Origin: Narthecium ossifragum
Lineage: Eukaryota > Streptophyta > Magnoliopsida > Dioscoreales > Nartheciaceae
DNA length: 64,000 nucleotides
Assembly: GCA_963920575.1 (NCBI GenBank)
Contig: OY986966.1
Location: forward strand, 28,468,581-28,532,580
Direction of reading: 5' to 3'
The position numbers were made by a program, and so were the translations under genes. Of the stretch, positions 35,934 to 44,863 are shown in pieces (within the stretch, counting starts at the first letter, position 1; every line of letters begins with the position of its first letter). The notes under the pieces are model-generated. The model was not told the origin of the DNA. It searched no databases and worked only from the letters and a program-made list of their open reading frames with translations.

Positions 35934-36815
35934 AATGGGTATGTGAGGGCGATCGGAACACGGAGTTCTTTCACCACATGCTGAGAGGATCTGGGACTGC
36001 ATCCAAGGTGCTTGATATTATGTCAGATGATGGTATGGTGCTTACTAAACAACAGGAAATTAATCACTGAGGCTTTTCTCTCCCATTACAAATTGCTCTG
36101 GACAACTGAAGTCCAAGCCAGAAAGATATATAGCATGAAGATCGATTATGGATAATATTGGAGCCGCACATGAGTTGATGCATTGCCTCCAATCGTAGGG
36201 TGAGACTTCTTGGAGGAGGTCATGTGTGCGATGTTCTTCCCAGAGAAGTGGATCAGGTTAGTAATGATATGTATTTCCACTGCTCATTTCTCTCTTTATC
36301 TTGAACGGTCGAGTACATGGATTGTTTACCGCACAAAGAGGATTGAGGCGAGGGGATCCTCTTTCACCCTACCTCGTCATCGTTATCCAAGAGGTGTTGA
36401 CGAGGCTCATTAAACAACCGCTTGCAGCCTTGACTGGGAATAATTCTGATGGTAGCACATTCTTGATTAGTCACCTCCTATATGCGGATGATTGCCTTTT
36501 TATCACTAAGACAAGCAAGCTGGAGGCACACAATTATTGACTGTTCTTAGAAGATTCAAAGTCATGGCTGGACTTGAATTGAATCCTTTGAAGTTTAAGT
36601 TCTCTCAAGTGACATCGGCAAGGAAGAAGCAAAAGATTACAGAATGCATAGGGTTTGGGGAAAAACAGGAAGCTTAGAAGTATTTAGGTGTGCCCCTGAA
36701 CTCTAAGAAGGTGGAGAGAACAGACTTCAGCTTTCTAATAGAAGCAGTACAAGATCGTTTGTCAGCTTGGAAGGCAATCACCATGGCAGAGGCTGGAAGG
36801 TAGGATTTGCAAACG
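35934..36815 (+). pseudogene. LINE reverse transcriptase fragment, several frame breaks
   Basis: The + strand encodes WVCEGDRNTEFFHHMLRGSG (the motif at the start of the LINE RT region), then after stops the RT core GLRRGDPLSPYLVIVIQEVL and LLYADDCLFITK (YADD catalytic motif, about 36478–36490). KYLGVPLNSKKVERTDF and LSAWKAITMAEAGR follow. At least two frameshifts and several stops break it. The 3' end stops abruptly at the AP-3 mu fragment at 36837. It is not the same copy as the minus-strand LINE at 28.5–29.9 kb. Confidence 0.85.
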
Positions 36816-36836
36816 ATAGTGTTAGATCAGTACAAG

Positions 36837-37103
36837 ATTTATGGAGAGCTTAGGCAAAAGCAGTGAAAAGGGTTTGGGACAATAATTGAGATCTGATGTA
36901 AACTACTTTCACAAACCTGTAACTCATGAGCTTAAACTGACCGTCAGGAGGATGAGAAGTGACATGAACTTCACCATAGACTTCACATTTCGTGAGCATC
37001 CCTTCCCTGGAATCAATTTGAGCAAGCAGGATTAGTAAATTCTGGATGAAACATCAGGATAGTGAGATCTCCATGAAGTGAATGAGCACAGCCTGTTTGA
37101 AAG
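36837..37103 (-). pseudogene. Partial genomic copy of the AP-3 mu gene
   Basis: The minus strand of this 267-bp piece matches 57011–57396 of the intact AP3M gene. It holds the end of intron 5, exon 6 and the start of intron 6. About 120 bp of exon 6 (57163–57282) are missing, joining ...HVTSH directly to PPDGQFKLMSY in frame. Because intron sequence is kept, the copy was made at DNA level, not from spliced mRNA. Few substitutions separate the two copies. It begins where the LINE fragment on the opposite strand ends. Confidence 0.88.
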
Positions 37104-37128
37104 TGTGGGGATCTTAGGTATATAGATG

Positions 37129-37464
37129 TTACCCAAATCCTAGAATGTCGGCACGAAAGGAAAGACAAGACAGAAAAACAAACGTATTCTTGATGACAAT
37201 GGCAAGCGCGATCACCTTGTGAAGCAAGTGAGGATCTTCATCTGGGCATGGGCAGCATGTCCATTCAAAGGCGGCTAGCTGCATGGGGTCTCCTTCGTTG
37301 ATCACCTCATCAACAAACGCACCCATGTCTCTGTAGAACAATACCAGTCGACGTTCAGAAGAAGCAGGCGGCGTCCAGAGGACACCGGCAGTGAAACAAT
37401 GGATGTCGAAGCAGTGAATCCTGGGAACTCTTGGCAGGTCCCCTGTCATGCATGATACATCTAC
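37129..37464 (-). pseudogene. Unassigned coding-like fragment left of Copia insertion
   Basis: The minus strand is open from about 37449 to 37129 with MTGDLPRVPRIHCFDIHCF and SSERRLVLFYRDMGAFVDEV. When the Copia element and one copy of its target duplication are removed, this frame continues from the minus-strand F-box-like fragment at 43806–44236, although in a different reading frame from its 43814 stop. It may be the C-terminal half of that gene. I cannot confirm homology from memory. Confidence 0.35.
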
Positions 37465-37972
37465 TGTTATTAACGTTGGATTTATGTTAATAGAAAAAGG
37501 ACTTAAAAGCCCTTATTTTATTTTTATATGTCTTCTGTGTCCCCTTTATTGTCACGGGAGTAACAACGTGTCCCTCTTTTACGCTCGGCATCTATCAGAC
37601 GGTTTTATATCTTACGGCATTCTCTCTCCTTGTTTTTCACTACTGAAAGAAAAAAGCTTTCTTCTTCTTCTTCTTCTCTACAAAAAAGATATACTACTAA
37701 TCCCTACAAAGAGATCAAGAAGAGTGTTGATTCACTGTGGGTCCTCGCCGAACTGTGCCAACGACGAGGACAAGCCAAGGGTTGTATCTTGGGAGTAGGA
37801 CGACGATTCACTCCGCATGTGGGGGCGTTTTCTACTCTTAGGGCAGCGTTCTACGCGCCTCCCAGGCTAGATCTAAACTTATAATATTTTAAGAGTTAAA
37901 GTTTGTTTTGTGATTTTTATCGGGAACATTTTTCTTTCTTAGATCTGAATTTTAGACGGATTTTTGACAACA
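37465..37972 (+). repeat. 5' LTR of Copia element
   Basis: 508 bp. A TATA-like TTTTATATCTT lies at 37601–37611, so transcription may start near 37630–37640. (CTT)n lies near 37660–37676. GTTTTCTACTCTTAG at 37827–37841 pairs with the primer-site region. Confidence 0.95.
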
Positions 37973-37974
37973 AT

Positions 37975-37989
37975 CTAAGAGTAGAAAAC
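37975..37989 (+). other. Atypical primer-binding site, complementary to own LTR
   Basis: CTAAGAGTAGAAAAC starts two bases after the 5' LTR, where a tRNA primer site should be. It is the exact reverse complement of 37827–37841 in the 5' LTR and of 43655–43669 in the 3' LTR. In RNA the LTR segment would pair with its 3' end toward the LTR, the geometry needed to prime minus-strand synthesis. TGGTATCAGAGC is absent. That this is the real primer site is inference. Confidence 0.6.
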
Positions 37990-38728
37990 TTCGGTCTTAT
38001 AATTCAGATCTATTCATCTATTTATTTTACAATTCGTTATATTAAATTATAATAATTAATTCATCTTTAATTCGTGACTGCCGCTTATAGTCGTCGAGTT
38101 TTTCTGCGTTTTTCTTTCTTTCTTTTCCTCTGCCCCTGCCGCAGTCAACTTCACTATCGCTGTGTAGTTTCTTTAATTTCAATCAAATCCCATCTATTCA
38201 AAGTAATCTGATGTTTGAACTTTTATCCTTCCCTACTTTGAATTTACGGTACAATCATTGTGGCTGTCAACTTTAAGAGTTTTAAAATCCGTGTCTTTTG
38301 TTGCTATGCACTTTTCATCCGTGCAAAATTGCTATTTGATGCTTTGCACTTTACAAACAGTATAATTTTTTTTTTTTTTTTGGCTGTCAGTTAAAATCCG
38401 TGCCCTACTTAATGCTTTGTTAACATCTATTTGTGATCTGGTTATTTTCAATTGCTCTCAGATTTTGGTCACAGCACATTACATAACCTTTTAAATTTGC
38501 AGTTTAATTCCTGAACTATGTAAAGTTGCATTTGTGCATACCTGCGTATATATTAAGACCTATAATTTTGCTATGAGAATCCTGCAACACTTCATATTTG
38601 TATTCTGGTCCTTTGTCATGCTTTACATTGCATATAGTAGTTCAAATATCAAATTCATGAAATTAGGACCATATCTCATAGCATTTTATTTATCTGCAAC
38701 AGCTATCTTGAACAAGCTATTCAATCTT

Positions 38729-39613
38729 ATGGACTCTCAGCCTTCCTTTACCCATAGAGATGAGTTGGGCCTCAAACCTGACAAATTTGATGGCACCAAC
38801 TTTAAGAGATGGCAAAGCCAGATGAGATTCTGGCTTACTTCTTTAGGTTTATGGTCAGTCATTCAGGAGCCTTCTGTAGATGTCTCCACCTCTAAGAACA
38901 CAACCACTGAGTATGCCCCTGGGTCTAGCTCTAATAGACCAGAGTCTGGACATCCTCTATTTAAGACTCCTGAGGAACTAGATTACCAATGTAGGGGGAG
39001 ATTTCTTAGTGCCTTAGTAGATTCCATATATGATGTCTACCTTGAAATAGAATCTGCTAAGGAACTTTGGCTTACCCTTGAGTCTGAATATGGACTAGAT
39101 GATGCTGGTATTGAACGGTTCAATGCATCCTCCTTTCTTAGGTTCACCATGGTGGATGATAAACCTATTAACCCTCAACTTCACCAATTCCAGGAGATCC
39201 TTAGGAAAGTACAAACCAAGGAGACTAAGTTTTCTGAGGAATTCAAAATCTCTTGTCTCTTAGATAAGCTTCCTCCATCTTGGACAGGTTTTGCGAAAGG
39301 CTTGATCTATAAACAAGGTGACATGATCCTAGTTCAAGTCCTTAATTCTATTAGAATAGAGGACCAACACAGAGCCAAGCATCCCAGGACCAAGCCCTTT
39401 CAAGCCAAAGCTAACCTGACTCAGCAATCACCGCATCCAAAATTTAAGCCCAAACAGAACCTCAAACCTAAACCAAACAACTTTAAGAAACCCCAAAACC
39501 AGCCCAAAGCCCAAAACCCAGAGTCCAAAGGCAAACACTGCTTTGTATGCGGGAGGAACAATCATCTTGCCAAGGACTGCTACTTCAAGTATTCACAAGC
39601 CAACAAGTTTTGA
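38729..39613 (+). CDS. Copia Gag (capsid and zinc knuckle)
   Basis: Starting at the ATG at 38729 (MDSQPSFTHRDELGLKPDKF) this encodes 294 residues. The open frame extends further upstream, but that part is hydrophobic AT-rich leader and is unlike gag. LKPDKFDGTNFKRWQSQMRF and LTSLGLWSVI form the UBN2-type start of capsid; ISCLLDKLPPSWTGFAKGL follows. The tail is basic and Pro/Gln/Lys-rich and ends with CFVCGRNNHLAKDC, a CX2CX4HX4C zinc knuckle. It stops at TGA 39611–39613 in the same frame as pol. This could be a nonsense mutation (CGA to TGA) or a leaky gag stop. Confidence 0.9.
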   Translation: MDSQPSFTHRDELGLKPDKFDGTNFKRWQSQMRFWLTSLGLWSVIQEPSVDVSTSKNTTTEYAPGSSSNRPESGHPLFKTPEELDYQCRGRFLSALVDSIYDVYLEIESAKELWLTLESEYGLDDAGIERFNASSFLRFTMVDDKPINPQLHQFQEILRKVQTKETKFSEEFKISCLLDKLPPSWTGFAKGLIYKQGDMILVQVLNSIRIEDQHRAKHPRTKPFQAKANLTQQSPHPKFKPKQNLKPKPNNFKKPQNQPKAQNPESKGKHCFVCGRNNHLAKDCYFKYSQANKF

Positions 39614-42600
39614 GCTCCCAAGCCTCAAGCTCATGTTGTAGAGTCTGAGGATCCTTCCTTCAGGTTTGGACCTTTAGTAAATCTGTCTACTTCTACTAGT
39701 CTCGACTGGTGGTTAGATTCAGGAGCTAATGTTCACATTTGTAACAATCGTTCCTGCTTCTCTACCTTTCAGGACTCAAGTGGAGGAAGCGTGACCTTAG
39801 GGAACGACACATCAGCATAGGCGGTGGGTCGAGGACGAGTAGACCTGAGGCTGACGTCAGGAAAACTGCTTCCTCTCTACGATGTGCTGTTCGTGCCTGG
39901 AATTAGGAAAAACCTTGTTAGTGGCTCTCTCTTAGTTCAGAGAGGCTATAAGATTGTCTTAGAGTCTAATAAGGTTGTAATTTCAAAAGGGAATCTTTTT
40001 GTGGGAAAAGGATATCTCTCTGAAGGCTTGTTCAAGTTAAATGTTCAGAATTATTCTAATGAATGTGCATATTCTTGTTCATCTAGCATTGTGTTGAATG
40101 TATGTGATTCATCTATATGGCATGGTAGACTTGGACATGTTCACTTAGATAGAATCAGACGTATGATGCATTTGAGCTTGATCCCTAAATCTAACTTGGA
40201 CCTGAAATCCAAGTGTGAGATATGTGTGGAATCCAAGCAAACTAAAAAGCCGTTTAAAGGCATAAAGAGAGATTCTATTTTGCTAGAGCTGATTCACAGT
40301 GATGTTTGTGATTCTTGTAGAAATCCTTCTAGAGGTGGCAATAGGTATTTCGTTACCTTCATAGATGACTTCTCTCGATATTGTTATTGTTATCTGCTCA
40401 AATCTAAGGACGAGGTCCTAGATAGATTCACCATCTACAAGACTGAAGTAGAAAATCAACTTGATAGAAAAATCAAGATTCTTAGATCTGATCGAGGTGG
40501 TGAATACACCTCTTCTTCTATGTCTCTCTTTTGCCAAGAGCATGGCATCCTTCATGAGGTCACCGCTCCTTATTCTCCTCATTCAAATGGAGTAGCTGAA
40601 AGGAAGAACATAACTCTTATTGACATGGTTAATGCCATGTTATTAAGTTCTGGTGCTCCTGAGAACCTTTGGGGTGATGCTCTCCTGTCTGCATGTTTCA
40701 TTCTTAACCGAGTTCTCTTTAAGAATAATGACAAGACCCCTTATGAACTTTGGAAAGGTAGATCTCCTAACCTTAATTTTCTCAAAGTGTGGGGGTGTCT
40801 TGCTAAAGTCAACATTCCTGAGCCTAGGCGTAGAAAGCTTGGACCAAAGACTTTAGATGCTATCTTTGTAGGATATGCTCAAGGTAGCAATGCCAATAGA
40901 TTCCTAGTGATCAATTCAGAAGTAAGTGACATCTCTAATAACACTGTTATTGAAGCTAGAGATGCTACTTATTTCGAACACATCTTTCCTTTTAAATCCC
41001 AAATTCCTAGACAACCCTATAGTGATCTTTCTTCCTCCTCTTCTCTTGTTCCTTCTGTGTCTGACCCAGAATCTGAATTGAGAAGAAGTAAAAGGGTTAA
41101 ATTTCAGAAAGATTTTGGAGATGATTTTCATGTTTTCGATGTAGAAGGCGATCCTTCCACATATGCAGAAGCCATGGCATCGGCTGATGCTCCCTTTTGG
41201 AAAGAAGCTATTAATAGTGAAATTGATAGTATTCTTCAAAATAATACTTGGATTTTGACTGATTTACCTCCTGGTTTTAAAGCGATTGGTTGTAAATGGA
41301 TTTTTAAACGCAAGCTTAAACCTGATGGATCTATTGATAGATTCAAAGCTAGATTAGTAGCCAAAGGATTTTCACAAAAGAAAGGTTTTGACTATTTTGA
41401 TACTTATGCTCCTGTTAGTAGTTTTACTACATTGCGAATTTTGATCGCTTTAGCTTCGATTCACAAACTTTTCATTCATCAGATGGATGTGAAAACTGCC
41501 TTTTTGAATGGTGATTTAGATGAAGAGATTTATATCGAACAACCTGAAGGATTTGTAGTTAAGGGCCAAGAAAACAAGGTTTGCAAATTACTTAAATCTT
41601 TGTATGGATTAAAGCAGGCCCCGAAACAATGGCATTTGAAGTTTAACAAAGTGATTTCTTCGTTTGGCTTTCAGAATAATGATTTCGATAAATGCTTGTT
41701 TTTTAAACCAGTTTCAAATGGCATTTTGTTTTTATGCTTGTATGTTGATGATATTTTGATTTTTGGATCCTCCATAGATTTAATAAATGAAGTTAAGAGT
41801 TATCTCTCTAATAACTTTGATATGAAGGATTTGGGTCAAGCAGAAGTAATCCTTGGAATGAGACTGATAAGGAGTAACAATTCGATTGCTTTGAGCCTTT
41901 CCCATTTCATTCAAAAGATGCTTGAAAAGTTTAAGTATTCTGACCTTAAATCTGTAGTTACTCCTTTTGATTATAGTTCCAAGTTAACCAAAAACTTAGG
42001 AGAGCCTGTGTTCCAACATGAGTATGCACAACATATAGGTTCTCTCAGGTATGTGGCAGATCATGCTCGACCTGATATTTCCTATGCTGTAGGCAGACTA
42101 AGTAGGTACACAAGCAATCCTAGTAAAGAGCATTGGGATGCCTTGACTAGGATATTCAGATATCTTAAGGGTACTATCGATTTCTGTCTAGTATATTCAG
42201 GGTATCCAGAAGTCCTAGAAGGGTACAGTGATGCCAATTGGGTCACTGATTCTATAGATGTGAAGTCCACCTCAGGTTATGTTTTCCTTCTTGGTGGTGC
42301 CGCCATTTCTTGGAGTTCTAGAAAACAAACTGTGATAGCTCGAAGCACAATGGAATCAGAGTTGATTGCACTTGACACAGCATGCATTGAAGCCAGGTGG
42401 ATTAGAGATCTACTGGCTGATTTACCATTTATTCATAAACTATTTCCTGCAATAGCAATGCATTGTGACTCACAAGCTACTATTGAGCTAGTGAATCAAG
42501 TCAACTCAAATAGAAAAATGGATAGGCATATGCTCATGAGATATAAATCAATCAAAAGTATGCTTGGGAATGTAATTGCATTAGACTTTGTGAGATCGGA

Positions 42601-42712
42601 GAGAAATCTTGCCGATCAATTTACAAAAGGCCTTTCGAGGACCTTAATATTAGAATCATCGAGGGGGATGGGTCTAAAGCCCACAATGAAGTCACCAACA
42701 GTGGATCCCTAG
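39614..42712 (+). CDS. Copia Pol: protease, integrase, reverse transcriptase, RNase H
   Basis: The segment is in frame with gag. Protease: [14 protein letters not shown] with the catalytic DSGA at 39716–39727. A TAG stop at 39818–39820 follows NDTSA; its context fits a CAG-to-TAG change. The rest (39821–42712) is open for over 960 codons. GAG-pre-integrase and zinc finger: [13 protein letters not shown]...CEIC (from 40118). Integrase core [18 protein letters not shown] and [10 protein letters not shown]. Reverse transcriptase: [20 protein letters not shown] and YVDD at 41741–41752. RNase H: GYSDANW and [10 protein letters not shown]. All catalytic motifs that I can check are intact, so two point changes would explain the loss of activity, unless the stops are read through. 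Confidence 0.93.
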
Positions 42713-43280
42713 CTTATAAATAGATTTATCTATGAATGAGAGAGGGTAGGAACGAAGCTGTTGAAGTGGTATGGGAAGAGCACCCAGTGTTATATATATT
42801 TATATATCTATGGGAGTTGTCACTCCTCCCCATCCCTATGGTGATAGGTGCTCTACATGATGGTCAGGCTGAGTATATCTCTTAATGGGTCTAATGCAGA
42901 AATTCTTCTGAAAGGTGTATGCCATCATGTACATCTTTGGAGGACTCACCTAAATGAGAGTCATCGTGAGGCCGCGATTATGGGATCAGGGCGAATCCCC
43001 AGAACTCTCATGAGAATCAAGTTAGCGTATGGCCATAATAGCGCTAACCCGCAAAATAGAATCAAACACTCTTCTTACTGTGTGTGTAATTGTAGAAGAT
43101 CGGTTAAAGGGCCTGGTTCAAGGCTTAGTCCACCATGGTTCCTCGGTCCTATACAATTATAACTAAGTGCAGGTTCAAACCCGAAAGGTACCTAGCATGA
43201 TGCACAGTAAAATTGATCTTATATATGTATATGATTATCGATTTTTCGATCGCGTTTCTATTGTCGGTCTTTTAATTCCT
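42713..43280 (+). other. Non-coding 3' region of Copia element
   Basis: About 570 bp between the pol stop and the polypurine tract, without recognisable coding content. It belongs to the element, since both flanks do. Confidence 0.6.
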
Positions 43281-43292
43281 TTTGTGGGGGAA
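43281..43292 (+). other. Polypurine tract of Copia element
   Basis: TTTGTGGGGGAA directly precedes the 3' LTR start TGTTATTAACG. Confidence 0.8.
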
Positions 43293-43800
43293 TGTTATTA
43301 ACGTTGGATTTATGTTAATAGAAAAAGGACTTAAAAGCCCTTATTTTATTTTTATATGTCTTCTGTGTCCCCTTTATTGTTACGGGAGTAACAACGTGTC
43401 CCTCTTTTACGCTCGGCATCTATCAGACGGTTTTATATCTTACGGCATTCTCTCTCCTTGTTTTTCACTACTGAAAGAAAAAAGCTTTCTTCTTCTTCTT
43501 CTTCTCTACAAAAAAGATATACTACTAATCCCTACAAAGAGATCAAGAAGAGTGTTGATTCACTGTGGGTCCTCGCCGAACCGTGCCAACGACGAGGACA
43601 AGCCAAGGGTTGTATCTTGGGAGTAGGACGACGATTCACTCCGCACGTGGGGGCGTTTTCTACTCTTAGGGCAGCGTTCTACGCGCCTCCCAGGCTAGAT
43701 CTAAACTTATAATATTTTAAGAGTTAAAGTTTGTTTTATGATTTTTATCGGGAACATTTTTCTTTCTTAGATCTGAATTTTAGACGGATTTTTGACAACA
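43293..43800 (+). repeat. 3' LTR of Copia element
   Basis: 508 bp, four transitions from the 5' copy. Two of the four are CpG in this copy and TpG in the 5' LTR, as expected from decay of methylated cytosine. Confidence 0.95.
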
Positions 43801-43805
43801 TCTAC

Positions 43806-44236
43806 CAGTGTGTTTATTTATACGAGAAGTATGGGAAGAACGTCACATATAGTGTATTGTTGACGATATAATAGTCGAGCTCTCGGGAGAGACTGGGCAT
43901 CTTTAATGATCGGAAAAAAAAGGGTTTGGTTGGTCTCAGGAGCTTGCGTACGTTCAGTGGAGCTTGCGTACGTTCAGTGATGTCGTAGAAGAGGTTGTGG
44001 CCCTCGTAGTCGTAGATTTTCATGAGCAGTGGAGGTTGCGACGCCATGTAATCGGCCATGGATTCCTTGTATACCGACCTCCATGATCGACACGTCCTGC
44101 CGAAGGCGATGTGAGTTGGTATGCTGCTTAGCGCCATGGCGATGGTGTGGAGAACGAGTCTTGGGAGATCAGACCAAGGCCTCCTCTCGCCGTCATCGTT
44201 GCCGCGCATCTCCTCGTCGGAGCAGGACGACGCCAA
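43806..44236 (-). pseudogene. F-box/DUF295-like gene, truncated at Copia insertion
   Basis: From the codon at 44236 (MASSCSDEEMRG) the minus strand encodes PWSDLPRLVLHTIAMALSSI and PTHIAFGRTCRSWRSVYKES, an F-box of the DUF295 family, then LLMKIYDYEGHNLFYDITER and LSRELDYYIVNNTL. It stops at 43814, nine bases before the target duplication of the Copia element. Only the N-terminal third of a normal protein remains. A near-perfect 19-base duplication (GGAGCTTGCGTACGTTCAGTG repeated at 43939–43979) lies inside. Whether the gene was already broken before the insertion is uncertain: the stop at 43814 is outside the inserted DNA. Confidence 0.75.
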
Positions 44237-44863
44237 TTACAACAATAATTGTAATCGTTGCAATCATGCCTTCTATATAGTTAGATTGGATTAAATCTCT
44301 GAAAGGAATTTATGGCATTTATGCTGCTTGTAGCCATTGCTTGGTTTCCTTTGGTGGGAGATCTCGTTCCTTATTTATGCTGCTTGTAGCCGCTGGCTTG
44401 GTTTCCACAGGTGGCAGAGCTCTTTCCTTATCAGTTCATTGTGATAGTGTTTTGGATCTTCTCCGTTGGATGAGGTCAAGCATCACTCCAGGAAGCTAGA
44501 GGGTAATCAGTTGATGAATAGTTTTCTCTTGCAATGCTCTCGCGGTGAGGTCAAACATGATTCTCAGCTGATGAACATTTAGAAACATAGGCAGAAATAA
44601 ATGAAGTCCAGAAATGATTGAAGTTGCCTTCCGTAAGCTGTTTTGCTGATGTGGTTCCGGGGAAACAAAATGTTTGGCTTTCCATTACAAACTGCCAACA
44701 TACTGCTCATCATGTCATACAATTCCTCTCTCTTTCATACAGCTTTATTGTCCAGTATAGAACAAATACTTATAATCTCCTGGTGAACATGCTGCACCCC
44801 CAGTGTCTCGTGGAGGAAGAGAAGTGTACTTAGGCGTTGATGCAACTCGATACTGTCCTGTAT
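44237..44863. repeat. Intergenic DNA with a 58-bp imperfect duplication
   Basis: Around 44316–44372 and 44373–44430 a segment with TTATGCTGCTTGTAGCC and GCTTGGTTTCC is repeated. The rest is the 3' flank of RPS1 and holds no gene that I can support. Confidence 0.55.

Larger units (their letters stand above)
37465..43800 (+). mobile_element. Full-length Ty1/copia retrotransposon
   Basis: The 508-bp LTRs (37465–37972 and 43293–43800) have ends TGTTAT...ACAACA and flank gag and pol in Copia order. The 5-bp target duplication TCTAC lies at 37460–37464 and 43801–43805. The LTRs are the same length and I count four differences, all transitions (37553, 37754, 37818 and 37910 against their partners). 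The insertion is therefore young. gag, protease, integrase, reverse transcriptase and RNase H share one frame, broken only by a TGA at 39611 and a TAG at 39818. The usual initiator-Met primer site is absent; see the primer-site entry. Confidence 0.96.

Noticed and set aside
38534..38728. Hydrophobic N-terminal extension of Copia Gag
   Set aside because: AT-rich leader in frame by chance; Copia Gag proteins start close to the LKPDKFDGTNF region.
40916..41239. Antisense open frame inside Copia pol
   Set aside because: It is a shadow of the conserved pol frame, with no independent support.
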